Shown here piece by piece: positions 32,001 through 39,846 of a DNA stretch of 44,890 bases (position 1 is the stretch's first letter; every line of letters begins with the position of its first letter). Source of the stretch: MW101C3 sp943367595 (GTDB lineage: Bacteria > Cyanobacteriota > Cyanobacteriia > PCC-6307 > Cyanobiaceae); NCBI GenBank assembly GCA_943367595.1, contig CALRJS020000031.1, positions 1 through 44,890 on the forward strand, read 5' to 3'. Position numbers and translations under genes: made by a program. The notes beneath the pieces are model-generated. The model did no database searches, had not been told where the DNA came from, and worked only from the letters and a program-made list of their open reading frames with translations.

Positions 32001-33428
32001 TTGGCTGACTGCCAGCCTGGGCACCGCTGTGGATCCGGTCGCTTGCCTCTCGATTCCGCCAACCTTCAGCCCCTGCCGTGCACACCAGCCGTGAGCGGCG
32101 TGCTCGAAACCCTCGCCTTCTTCCGTGATCCTGATTTCGCCCGCACGCGCTTCGAGCGCTACGGGGATGTGTATGAAACCAGCCTGCTGGGGCAGCGCAC
32201 CGTGTTCATCCGCGGCGGGCAGGCGATCAGCGATCTGTTCGCCCAGGGTGAGGCGGTCGAGGGCTGGTGGCCGGACAGTGTGCGGGAGCTGCTGGGGCCG
32301 TTGTCGCTGGCCAACCGCAACGGCGCCGATCACAAGGCCCGCCGGCGGGTGGTGGGGCAGCTGTTCGCTTCCGCTGCCCTGAAGCGCTACAGCCCGGCGA
32401 TCGTGGCGCAGGTGGAGGCGCTCCATCAGGAGCTGCTGGACGCCCAGGCGCCGCTGGCCCTGGTGCCGCAGCTGCGGCGCTTCGCCTTCAGCGTGATCGC
32501 CAGCACCGTGCTGGGGCTTGATGCCGTCGATCGCGAGGCCCTGTTCGTGGATTTCGAGATCTGGTGCCAGGGCCTCTTCTCCCTGCCGTTCGCCCTGCCC
32601 GGCAGCCCGTTCGCGCGCGCGCGTCAGGCCCGCCAACGCCTGTTGCAGCGCCTGGGCGCCGTGCTGCAGAACGCCCAGGCCGCCGCCGCCGCCGGAGCGC
32701 CCCTCAGCGCCGGCGGCCTCGATCTGCTGGCCGGAGGCCTCGATGAAGCCGGTCTCCCCCTGGCCGACGACGACGTGGCGGAGCAGTTGCTGCTGCTGCT
32801 GTTCGCCGGCTACGAAACCACCGCCTCCGCGCTCAGCTGCCTGCTGCTCACCCTGCTGCAGCATCCGGCCGAGCTGGCCTGGCTGCTGGAGGAACTCGAC
32901 GGCTTGCCCTGGCCGCCGGCCGAAGCAGAGGCCGTGAGCGCCTATGACGCCGTGCGGGCGCCGCGGCTGGAGGCGGTGGTGAAGGAGGTGATGCGGCTGA
33001 CGCCGCCGGTGGGGGGCTTCTTTCGCCGCACCCGGGAGCCGATCGCCCTGGCGGGTGTGCTGGTGCCGGCGGAGCGGGTGGTGCAGGTGAGCATCAGTTC
33101 CAGCCAGCGCCACGGCGCTGACCCTGAGGACCTGGCGGCCTTCCGGCCCCAGCGGCATCTGGAGGGGGCGGAACCGGTGACCCTGCTGCCCTTCGGCGGC
33201 GGTGAACGGGTGTGCCTGGGCAAGGCGCTGGCGGAACTGGAGATCCGGCTGCTGGCGGTGGGGCTGCTCAAGCAGCTGAGCCTTGCGCTGGAGCCCGATC
33301 AGGACCTCACACTCGTGGTGATCCCCAGCCCCACCCCGAAGGAGGGCCTGCGGGTGCGCGCCAGCCGCCGGGGAGCGACAGGCCAAACCGTGGGGAGGCC
33401 GTCATCCACCGCGGACGCGCCGTCCTGA
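32001..33428 (+). CDS. Cytochrome P450
   Basis: About 475 residues. The I-helix AGYETT (269-274, supplying the oxygen-activating Thr), the ExxR motif E329-R332 in KEVMRL, the PERF-like region FRPQRHLEG, and the heme-thiolate loop FGGGERVCLGKALAELE with C405 are all present. The sequence has the look of cyanobacterial CYP120-type enzymes that act on retinoids or carotenoid products; substrate is not established. No membrane anchor is seen. The start is uncertain: TTG at 32001 or 32043, or GTG at 32091 would all keep the core, and none has a strong ribosome site. About 230 bp separate it from the divergent copper ATPase. Confidence 0.88.
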   Translation: MADCQPGHRCGSGRLPLDSANLQPLPCTPAVSGVLETLAFFRDPDFARTRFERYGDVYETSLLGQRTVFIRGGQAISDLFAQGEAVEGWWPDSVRELLGPLSLANRNGADHKARRRVVGQLFASAALKRYSPAIVAQVEALHQELLDAQAPLALVPQLRRFAFSVIASTVLGLDAVDREALFVDFEIWCQGLFSLPFALPGSPFARARQARQRLLQRLGAVLQNAQAAAAAGAPLSAGGLDLLAGGLDEAGLPLADDDVAEQLLLLLFAGYETTASALSCLLLTLLQHPAELAWLLEELDGLPWPPAEAEAVSAYDAVRAPRLEAVVKEVMRLTPPVGGFFRRTREPIALAGVLVPAERVVQVSISSSQRHGADPEDLAAFRPQRHLEGAEPVTLLPFGGGERVCLGKALAELEIRLLAVGLLKQLSLALEPDQDLTLVVIPSPTPKEGLRVRASRRGATGQTVGRPSSTADAPS

Positions 33429-33707
33429 GCGGCCACTCCCGTCTGAATGAGGCCGTTGCAGAGCAGGTGGGCGGAGAAGGCGGAAGGGGTGAGCGCCGCA
33501 GGCTCTCGGCGGGCTGGGCACCCGCACTGGTTGCGCAAGGTCGCCCGGGTGCAACGGACCTGGCAAAGCACCTGCAGGGCCCATGCGGAGCAACCAGCAG
33601 CGCCCTAGCCGTAGAGCCTGCAGCGCCCTGGAGCCACAACGCGGCGCCTTGGCGGTACAACCTGCAGACTCCCGTCGCCGCCTAAATGCGACATCTGTTC
33701 AAAATCC

Positions 33708-33725
33708 GAAACAGTCTGTTACAGT
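33708..33725 (+). promoter_or_regulatory. HLR1-like RpaB site upstream of the Hli gene
   Basis: GAAACAGT and GTTACAGT are two 8-bp direct repeats separated by two bases (CT), the layout of the cyanobacterial HLR1 element (G/T)TTACA(A/T)(A/T) n2 (G/T)TTACA(A/T)(A/T), which binds the response regulator RpaB. The first half-site deviates at one or two positions. It ends 24 bp before the ATG at 33750. RpaB control of hli genes is well established, so high-light induction is likely here. Confidence 0.65.
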
Positions 33726-33749
33726 TCTCTCATCCCAAGCGAGAACCCC

Positions 33750-34022
33750 ATGGCCCAAGCCACCGCCACCGCCCCCGTCTCCGCCACTGAGCGCGCCACC
33801 ATCCGCGGCGCCACCGTCACCACCGAAGACGGCGGCCGCCTCAATGCCTTCGCCACAGAGCCCCGCATGGAAGTGGTGAGCGCCGAGAGCGGCTGGGGCT
33901 TCCATGAGCGCGCCGAGAAGCTCAACGGCCGCATGGCCATGCTCGGTTTCGTCGCCCTTCTCGCCACCGAATTCGCCCTCGGCGGTGAAGCCTTCACCCG
34001 CGGCCTGCTGGGCATCGGCTGA
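33750..34022 (+). CDS. High light-inducible protein (Hli/Scp)
   Basis: 90 residues with one membrane helix. The chlorophyll-binding signature is complete: ERAEKLNGRMAMLGFVALLATE-like, read as E56-xx-N59-G60-R61-x-A-M-x-G and E74 within the helix. The N-terminal 50 residues are soluble and variable. Such single-helix relatives of plant Lhc proteins bind chlorophyll and carotenoid, and protect photosystem assembly under high light. An HLR1-like site lies just upstream. A small gene follows 44 bp later and the pair ends with a strong terminator at 34398-34434, so they probably form one transcription unit. Confidence 0.92.
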   Translation: MAQATATAPVSATERATIRGATVTTEDGGRLNAFATEPRMEVVSAESGWGFHERAEKLNGRMAMLGFVALLATEFALGGEAFTRGLLGIG

Positions 34023-34066
34023 GCCCATTGCCCCGATCAGCTCCACCCCCTCCCACAGGCATCGCC

Positions 34067-34249
34067 ATGAGCCAGTCCCTTTCGGTCAGCAGAGAGTTCT
34101 TCGTGGAAGCCCACTCCCGCGCCATCGACAGCTGCACGGAGTTGGAAGACCTGCGCAAGGTGTCCAAAACGCTCCTGAGGGCCTGGCAGATCCAGGCCAT
34201 GTTCAGCGAGCAGTACGGCGCCCAGGCGCTCGGCATCAAGCGGCCCTGA
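34067..34249 (+). CDS. Small conserved hypothetical protein downstream of hli
   Basis: 60 residues, SREFFVEAHSRAIDSCTELE, then LRKVSKTLLRAWQIQA and FSEQYGAQALGIKRP. It is a soluble helical protein without membrane segment, one Cys (C24). I do not recognise a named family, though its compact, conserved look and position between an hli gene and a terminator make it a credible gene. It may act with the Hli protein in the same response. Confidence 0.7.
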   Translation: MSQSLSVSREFFVEAHSRAIDSCTELEDLRKVSKTLLRAWQIQAMFSEQYGAQALGIKRP

Positions 34250-34285
34250 GCCTCAGGGCCTGGCGTACCGCTCGGCATCAACGGG

Positions 34286-34369
34286 TGGCCCCGCAATCCA
34301 GTGACCTTCAGGTTCTGGTGCTGAAGGTGGCCTTCGCAATCCAGCGATCTTCAGGTTCCGGTCCCGAGG
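34286..34369. repeat. 42-bp tandem duplication after the small gene
   Basis: Two imperfect copies (34286-34327 and 34328-34369), each beginning TGGCC and containing CGCAATCCAG and TTCAGGTTC. They lie between the small gene and the terminator. Confidence 0.75.
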
Positions 34370-34397
34370 CCACCGTCCATCAGTTCAGGCAGTGATC

Positions 34398-34434
34398 AAC
34401 CTCTGCTCGGGGCTCCCTCCGGCAGAGGTTTTTG
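34398..34434 (+). terminator. Rho-independent terminator of the hli operon
   Basis: AACCTCTGC (34398-34406) pairs perfectly with GCAGAGGTT (34422-34430); the 15-nt loop can pair further (CGG/CCG). The stem is followed by a T-run (34429-34433). It ends the hli unit and shields the next operon. Confidence 0.8.
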
Positions 34435-34575
34435 TTTGGCGTAGGTCGTGCTGGCAGCGAGCTCAACGGTGTGATGGGCCGCTCACCGGCAGCAGAGGGG
34501 GGGCCGCAGCCGCTCCGCCGTGCCCACCCGGCGCCGCCATCATTCGTGCATGCCCTCTCAGGACAAGCCGAGGCG

Positions 34576-35316
34576 ATGCCGAGCCTGAACGCCCTGAGCC
34601 GCAGGGAACGGATACCTGAAGTGATGGATCAGCCGGGCATCGACCCCGCCGATCACGCCCAGGCCCTGGCGGGACTCCGCCGCATCAATGCCCTGAGCCG
34701 TTGTTCCGCCTCCCTGTTCGCGCCGATCGCGGCGCTGGCGGCACGGCAGCCAGGCCAGCCACTGCGGGTGCTCGATCTGGCCTGCGGCGGCGGTGACACC
34801 GTGATCGATCTGGTCCTGCTGGCCCGGCGCAGCAAGCTGCCGCTGATCCTGGAGGGCTGCGACATCAGCGCCAACGCTGTGGCGATCGCCCGCGCCAATG
34901 CGGAACGCCGCGGCGCCGCGGCGCGCTTCTTCCAGGCCGATGCCCTGGCGGATCCCTTGCCCTCCGGTCCGGACGGAGCCGCGCCCGCTGGCTATGACGT
35001 GGTGATCACCTCCCTGTTCCTGCACCACCTGGGCGACCACGATGCCGAGGTGCTGCTGGCCCTGATGGCCCGCCGGGCCCGTCACCTCGTGCTCGTCAAC
35101 GACCTGATCCGCAGCCCGCTCGGCTATGCCCTGGCCTGGGCCGGCACCCGGCTGCTCAGCCGCTCCTGGATCGTCCACACCGATGGGCCGCTGTCGGTGC
35201 AAGGGGCCTTCCAGCGCGCTGAGGTGGCGGCCATGGCCGAGCGGGCCGGGCTGAGCGGCGCCAGGATCCGGCGCTGCTGGCCGGAGCGTTACCTGCTGAG
35301 CTGGTCCCGTGGTTGA
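34576..35316 (+). CDS. Class I SAM-dependent methyltransferase of the type III PKS operon
   Basis: 246 residues from ATG 34576. SAM motif I is VLDLACGGGDT (about 65-75), motif II region LEGCDISANAVAIARANAE, then YDVVITSLFLHHLGDHDAE and LVLVNDLIRSPLGYALAWAG. It has the look of the UbiE-like methyltransferases that sit next to type III polyketide synthases in bacteria. It probably methylates a phenolic or quinone product of the pathway. The end overlaps the next gene by 8 bp. A frame with no stop continues upstream into the terminator zone, so this ATG is the best start. Confidence 0.85.
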   Translation: MPSLNALSRRERIPEVMDQPGIDPADHAQALAGLRRINALSRCSASLFAPIAALAARQPGQPLRVLDLACGGGDTVIDLVLLARRSKLPLILEGCDISANAVAIARANAERRGAAARFFQADALADPLPSGPDGAAPAGYDVVITSLFLHHLGDHDAEVLLALMARRARHLVLVNDLIRSPLGYALAWAGTRLLSRSWIVHTDGPLSVQGAFQRAEVAAMAERAGLSGARIRRCWPERYLLSWSRG

Positions 35317-36433
35317 ACGCCAGCAGGGCAAGCCCTGGGACGTGCTGGTGATCGGGGCCGGGCCCGCCGGCGCCCTGGCCAGCCTGGATCTGGCCCGTCG
35401 CGGTCTGAACGTGCTGCTGGTGGAGAAACGCAGCTTCCCGCGCTGGAAGGTGTGCGGCTCCTGCTTCAACGCCCAGGCCCAGGCGGCCCTCGCCTCCGTG
35501 GGCCAGGGCCACCTGCTCGAACACCTGGGCGGGCGGCCCTTGCGGCAGCTGCGGCTCGGCCTGGGCGGCCGGGAAACCACCTGCGCCCTACCGCCGGGGC
35601 GGGCCCTCTCCCGCGGCCGCTTCGATCAGGCGCTGGTGGAGGCGGCCGTCAACGCCGGTGCCGTGTTCCGCCCCCACACCACCGCGCAGCTGGGTGGCGC
35701 CACCCCCCACGCCCGCAGCGTCAGCCTGCGGCAGGGACACCGGCAGGAACTGGTGCAGGCGAGCGTGGTGCTGGTGGCGGCGGGGCTGGCCAACCGCAGC
35801 CTGGAGCACGAGCCTTCCGCTCACACCCGCATCAGCCCCCGCTCCCGGCTGGGGGCCGGCTGCATGCTGGCGGGGACCCACAGCCACTGGGAGGAGGGCA
35901 CCATTCACATGGCGGTGGGCCGCCAGGGATACGTGGGCCTGGTGCGGGTGGAGGACGGCAGCCTCAACCTGGCGGCGGCCTTCGATCGCGCCCTGCTGCA
36001 GGAGTGCGGCGGTGCCGCGGCGGCGGCCAGGCAGGTGCTGGCGGAGGCAGGTTTCTGCGCCATTCCCCAGCTGGCGGAGGCCGCCTGGCAGAGCACCCCG
36101 GCGCTCAGTCGCCGCACCACGCCCCTGGCGGGGCATCGCTTCCTGGTGCTCGGCGATGCCGCCGGCTATGTGGAGCCCTTCACGGGAGAAGGCATGGGCT
36201 GGGCCCTCGCCGCCGCCGTCGCCGCCACGCCGCTGGTGCTCGAGGGCACCGGCAGCTGGCAGCCGGCGATCGAGCGCCGCTGGCGTGAGTTGCACCGGCA
36301 ACGGATCGGCCGCCGGCAGCTGCTCTGCCGTGGCCTGGCCCTGGCACTGCGCCACCCCACCAGCAGCCGGGGCCTGTTCTGGGCAGCGTCTCGCCTGCCT
36401 TCCCTGCCGCAACGGCTGCTGCGATGCCCCTGA
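35309..36433 (+). CDS. FAD-dependent oxidoreductase of the type III PKS operon (geranylgeranyl-reductase/hydroxylase family)
   Basis: 374 residues from a GTG at 35309. The FAD-binding Rossmann motif VLVIGAGPAGALASLDLA is at residues 12-29, VVLVAAGLANRSL holds a second conserved area, and the second nucleotide motif is VLGDAAGYVEPFTGEGMGWA near 280. The family includes geranylgeranyl reductases and phenol hydroxylases; in type III PKS operons it is thought to hydroxylate or oxidise the aromatic product. It overlaps the methyltransferase by 8 bp and the polyketide synthase by 10 bp, so the three proteins are translationally coupled. Confidence 0.85.
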   Translation: MVERQQGKPWDVLVIGAGPAGALASLDLARRGLNVLLVEKRSFPRWKVCGSCFNAQAQAALASVGQGHLLEHLGGRPLRQLRLGLGGRETTCALPPGRALSRGRFDQALVEAAVNAGAVFRPHTTAQLGGATPHARSVSLRQGHRQELVQASVVLVAAGLANRSLEHEPSAHTRISPRSRLGAGCMLAGTHSHWEEGTIHMAVGRQGYVGLVRVEDGSLNLAAAFDRALLQECGGAAAAARQVLAEAGFCAIPQLAEAAWQSTPALSRRTTPLAGHRFLVLGDAAGYVEPFTGEGMGWALAAAVAATPLVLEGTGSWQPAIERRWRELHRQRIGRRQLLCRGLALALRHPTSSRGLFWAASRLPSLPQRLLRCP

Positions 36434-37521
36434 CGATCCTCGGCGTCGGCACCACCGTTCCCCGCCACCGGATCAACCCGGCGGAATCGGCGGCGATGGC
36501 CGCGCGCATCTCCGCCTCCACCCCGGAGCGGGCGGCCCTGCTGGCGCGCATCCAGCGGCGCTCCGGCGTGAACCTGCGCCACAGCGTGCTGCTGGAGTCG
36601 GCGGAGCACGAGGCGGGCATCGAGGGCCGCATGCCCTTCTACGGCGAGAGCAGCCCCTCCACCGGCGCGCGCCTGCGGGCCTTCGCCACCCATGCCGAAC
36701 CCCTGGCGCTGGAGGCGGCACGCCGGGCTCTGGCGGATGCCGGCCTGGCAGCGGAGCGCATCACCCACCTGATCACGGTGAGTTGCACGGGGTTCCAGGC
36801 GCCGGGTTTCGATCTGGCCCTGATGGCCCAGCTGCCCCTCCACCCCGATGTGGAACGCACCCATGTGGGCTTCATGGGCTGCCACGGCGCACTCAACGGC
36901 CTGCGGGTGGCGCGGGCCTTCGTGGAAGCCGATCCGAACGCCTGCGTGCTGCTCTGCGCCGTGGAGCTCTGCAGCCTGCACATGCACTACGGCTGGGATC
37001 CGGAGAAGGTGGTGGCCAACGCCCTCTTCGCCGACGGGGCCGGTGCGCTGGTGGCCACGGGCGCTGCCGGAGCGGCAGGGGCAGCCACTGACGCCCCCCC
37101 GCTGCAGGTGCTGGCCTCCGGCTCCACCCTGATTCCGGGCAGCAGTGATCTGATGTCCTGGACCATCGCCGATCACGGCTTCGAGATGACCCTTTCCAGC
37201 AAGGTGCCGGCGGCCGTCGCTGCAAGCCTGCGCCCCTGGCTGGAACGCTGGCTCAGCGCCCGAGGACAACCCCTCGCCGGCGTCGGGTCCTGGGCCCTGC
37301 ACCCCGGCGGACCGCGCATCCTGGCGGCGGTCGCCACGGCGGTGGAACTGGAGCCCCACCAGATCGCGCCCTCGGCCGCCGTCCTGCGCCAGTTCGGCAA
37401 CATGTCGTCGGCCACGATCCTGTTCATCCTTGAGCGGCTGCGCCGCAGCAACGCGCCCCGCCCCTGGGTGGCCCTGGCCTTCGGGCCCGGCCTCACCGTG
37501 GAAGCCAGCCTGCTGGGCTGA
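36424..37521 (+). CDS. Type III polyketide synthase (chalcone synthase-like)
   Basis: 365 residues, a full-length homodimeric type III PKS. The Cys-His-Asn triad is visible: C121 in TVSCTGFQAPGFD, H293 in ALHPGGPR and N326 in FGNMSSATILF. Further family landmarks are FMGCHGALNGLRVARA and the ANALFADGAGALV stretch. Such enzymes extend an acyl-CoA or acyl-ACP starter with malonyl units to give pyrones, resorcinols or chalcone-like rings. The starter here is not known. The gene is the third of an overlapping operon with a methyltransferase and an FAD enzyme, a set that in other bacteria makes modified alkylresorcinols or alkylquinones. Confidence 0.9.
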   Translation: MPLTILGVGTTVPRHRINPAESAAMAARISASTPERAALLARIQRRSGVNLRHSVLLESAEHEAGIEGRMPFYGESSPSTGARLRAFATHAEPLALEAARRALADAGLAAERITHLITVSCTGFQAPGFDLALMAQLPLHPDVERTHVGFMGCHGALNGLRVARAFVEADPNACVLLCAVELCSLHMHYGWDPEKVVANALFADGAGALVATGAAGAAGAATDAPPLQVLASGSTLIPGSSDLMSWTIADHGFEMTLSSKVPAAVAASLRPWLERWLSARGQPLAGVGSWALHPGGPRILAAVATAVELEPHQIAPSAAVLRQFGNMSSATILFILERLRRSNAPRPWVALAFGPGLTVEASLLG

Positions 37522-37955
37522 GGCTGTGGCTTCGGGCGGGTGAGCGAGCGGGGCGACCGCGCGGTCTGCCGATGGGTGAAGTGCAGGGCCTCGGGCTTCA
37601 ACCATGGGCCGACATGGGCCGAGCACGCACGCCTGGCACGCCAAGGCCATGTGGCCCGCCTCCTACTGAAAGGCAAAAACGAAGCCGACGATTCCACCAA
37701 GGAGTGTCGAGAATCCAGCCAGATTCATGGTGTTCCCACTCATCTGGCAACAGAAAGGATCGATCTCTCAGAAACCAGCACCGATTCTGAAGACAGCTAA
37801 GCAAAGCCTCGACAGCGGCTCAGCTATTTCGTGGAGAAAGCTAGGAATGGCTGCTGCAATTGTCGTGATGGTGTGTAGGGGTCTATTCCATGCATGCGCT
37901 GAAGGCACACTCCGGGTGCATCAGCAACCACGTGCCGATTTGTTCTTTGCCGGTG
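37522..37955. other. Intergenic region before the COG0523 gene
   Basis: About 430 bp. No gene that I trust; the two overlapping forward frames here (37540-37800 and 37727-38005) lack protein-like features. The middle is less GC-rich than the flanks. I looked for a Zur-type palindrome, as is common before zinc-regulated COG0523 genes, and saw none. Confidence 0.45.
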
Positions 37956-39773
37956 ATGTCAGTGAGGAACAAAGATGCATCTGCCATCCGACAGCAACGG
38001 GGTGACAAGGACGCGTCCAAACAACCTTGGCATGAATGGTTGCTGGAACAACAGTTCGATCTGAACTTTCACGCCGACCCCCTGGGCCTGCTGCGTCAGA
38101 ACGCGCCACACCCGCCATCCAGCCATCCCGTTGAGGCATTCAACGAGGAGGCCAGCGAGGAGGCCAGCGGACAGGAATCGATCACAGCCAAGCCCAACCT
38201 GGAGCGATCCAGCGATACAACCAGCGGCAGCGGCACTCCAGAGGCGTCATCCCATCCGCTGCCGAAGCGTGTGGACATCGGAGCGAGTTGTGGATCGCCG
38301 CCAGACACCAGCGACGCAAGACAGCCCCCAATCCATTTCAACCAGGTGCCGCAGCTGATTCCCCAGGGTGCACACAACTCCCACCTGCCGGCAACCAGCC
38401 CATCGAAACGCGCCACACCAATCACACCGTTGGCAGCAACCATCGATCCTGAAAAAACTCATCCCGCAACCATCGAGCCTGCGACCGCTCAGCCCGCAAG
38501 CATCGAACTCACAATCACTACGCCAGCAACCACCGAGCCTGCGACCGCTGAGTCCGCAAGCTACGAGCCTTCAAGGCCTGACCTGGCAAGAACGCAGCGC
38601 CTGCCAGTGACTGTTCTGTCCGGATTTCTCGGCTGCGGCAAAACGACGCTGCTCAACCGGATTCTCAACAACCGGGAAGGGCGCCGGGTGGCGGTCATCG
38701 TGAATGACATGTCCGAAGTGAACATCGACGCGGACCTTGTCCGCCAGGGTGCAGCCAGTTTCAGCCACACCGATGAAACGCTGGTTGAGCTGACGAACGG
38801 CTGCATCTGCTGCACGTTGCGTGGCGACCTGCTGCGTGAAGTCAGGCGACTGGCGGAGATGGGGCGCTTCGACGATCTGATCATCGAATCCACAGGGATT
38901 GCGGAACCGTTACCGGTGGCCGCCACTTTCGACTTCAGAGACGAAGACGGATTCAGCCTCAGTGATGTGGCCCATCTCGACACCATGGTAACCGTGGTGG
39001 ATGCAGCCAACCTGCTCAGCAACTATCACTGCCGCGATCTCCTGCGCGACCGTGACACTCCCCGTGACGAGGAGGACGAGCGGACGCTGACTGAACTCCT
39101 CGTGGATCAGATCGAGTTCGCCGATGTGATCGTGCTCAACAAGGTGACGGCGGCTGGCCCTGAACGCTCCGCTGAGGCCCGCCTTGTGATTCGCAGCCTC
39201 AATCCAACGGCTCGACTGTTCATGACCGATTTTGGCGCCGTGGATCTTCACAGCGTTCTTCGCACCGGTCTGTTTGATTTTGAGCAGGCACGCCGGAATG
39301 CACTTTGGTTCCAAGAGCTGCATGGTTTTGAGGAGCACCGACCAGAAACGGACAAATACAACATCTCCTCATTCGTCTATCGCGCTCGGCGTCCGTTTGA
39401 TCTGGGGCGGCTTCAGGGGTTGCTGAGCAGTCCCCTGCCTGGGGTGGTCCGTGCCAAAGGCCACTGCTGGGTGGCGAGTAATCCCACCTGGGCGCTGGAA
39501 ATGAGCCTTGCGGGCTCTGCCTGTTCCCTCAAGCCCTTCGGCCGGTGGTGGGCCGGCACACCACAGCCGGGCTGGCCGCAGGACGGGCCGACACTCGCCC
39601 GGATCCGTCGTCACTGGGAGGAACCCTATGGAGATCGGCGCCAGGAATTGGTGTTCATCGGGGTCGGCCACGACCAGAACAACATCTCCGCCGCGCTTGA
39701 CGCCTGCCTGGTTGGCAGCCATCTCCCCAACCGCCATTTCCATAGCGGCCATCCACACAGCCGTACGAAGTGA
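37956..39773 (+). CDS. COG0523 (CobW/Zn chaperone-type) GTPase with long repetitive N-terminal extension
   Basis: 605 residues from the ATG at 37956; a start at 37890 adds 22. The GTPase core begins near residue 217 and has Walker A GFLGCGKTT, the metal-binding CxCC motif NGCICCTL that defines COG0523, ESTGIAEPLPV, and LNKVTAAG (NKxD-like position with Val-Thr). The CobW C-terminal domain follows (WWAGTPQPGWPQ and RRQELVFIGVGHDQ). Members deliver zinc, cobalt or iron to client enzymes. The N-terminal 215 residues are unusual: a Ser/Pro/Thr-rich tail with 60-bp-period repeats (PATIEPATAQPASIE and PATTEPATAESASYE). A short His-rich tail ends the protein (HFHSGHPH), which may also bind metal. 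Confidence 0.88.
   Translation: MSVRNKDASAIRQQRGDKDASKQPWHEWLLEQQFDLNFHADPLGLLRQNAPHPPSSHPVEAFNEEASEEASGQESITAKPNLERSSDTTSGSGTPEASSHPLPKRVDIGASCGSPPDTSDARQPPIHFNQVPQLIPQGAHNSHLPATSPSKRATPITPLAATIDPEKTHPATIEPATAQPASIELTITTPATTEPATAESASYEPSRPDLARTQRLPVTVLSGFLGCGKTTLLNRILNNREGRRVAVIVNDMSEVNIDADLVRQGAASFSHTDETLVELTNGCICCTLRGDLLREVRRLAEMGRFDDLIIESTGIAEPLPVAATFDFRDEDGFSLSDVAHLDTMVTVVDAANLLSNYHCRDLLRDRDTPRDEEDERTLTELLVDQIEFADVIVLNKVTAAGPERSAEARLVIRSLNPTARLFMTDFGAVDLHSVLRTGLFDFEQARRNALWFQELHGFEEHRPETDKYNISSFVYRARRPFDLGRLQGLLSSPLPGVVRAKGHCWVASNPTWALEMSLAGSACSLKPFGRWWAGTPQPGWPQDGPTLARIRRHWEEPYGDRRQELVFIGVGHDQNNISAALDACLVGSHLPNRHFHSGHPHSRTK
38466..38570. repeat. 60-bp-period repeat in the COG0523 N-terminal region
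   Basis: The 42-bp block beginning GCAACCATCGAGCCTGCGAC at 38466 returns at 38526 with a few changes (GCAACCACCGAGCCTGCGAC). It encodes the P-A-T-x-E-P-A-T-A motif twice. Confidence 0.75.
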
Positions 39774-39846
39774 TCCGGTGCGGCGCAGATGCGCACCTCG
39801 CTGAGACCGAACGACACACGCCCACTTCCATCACCGCGTTGAAGCC

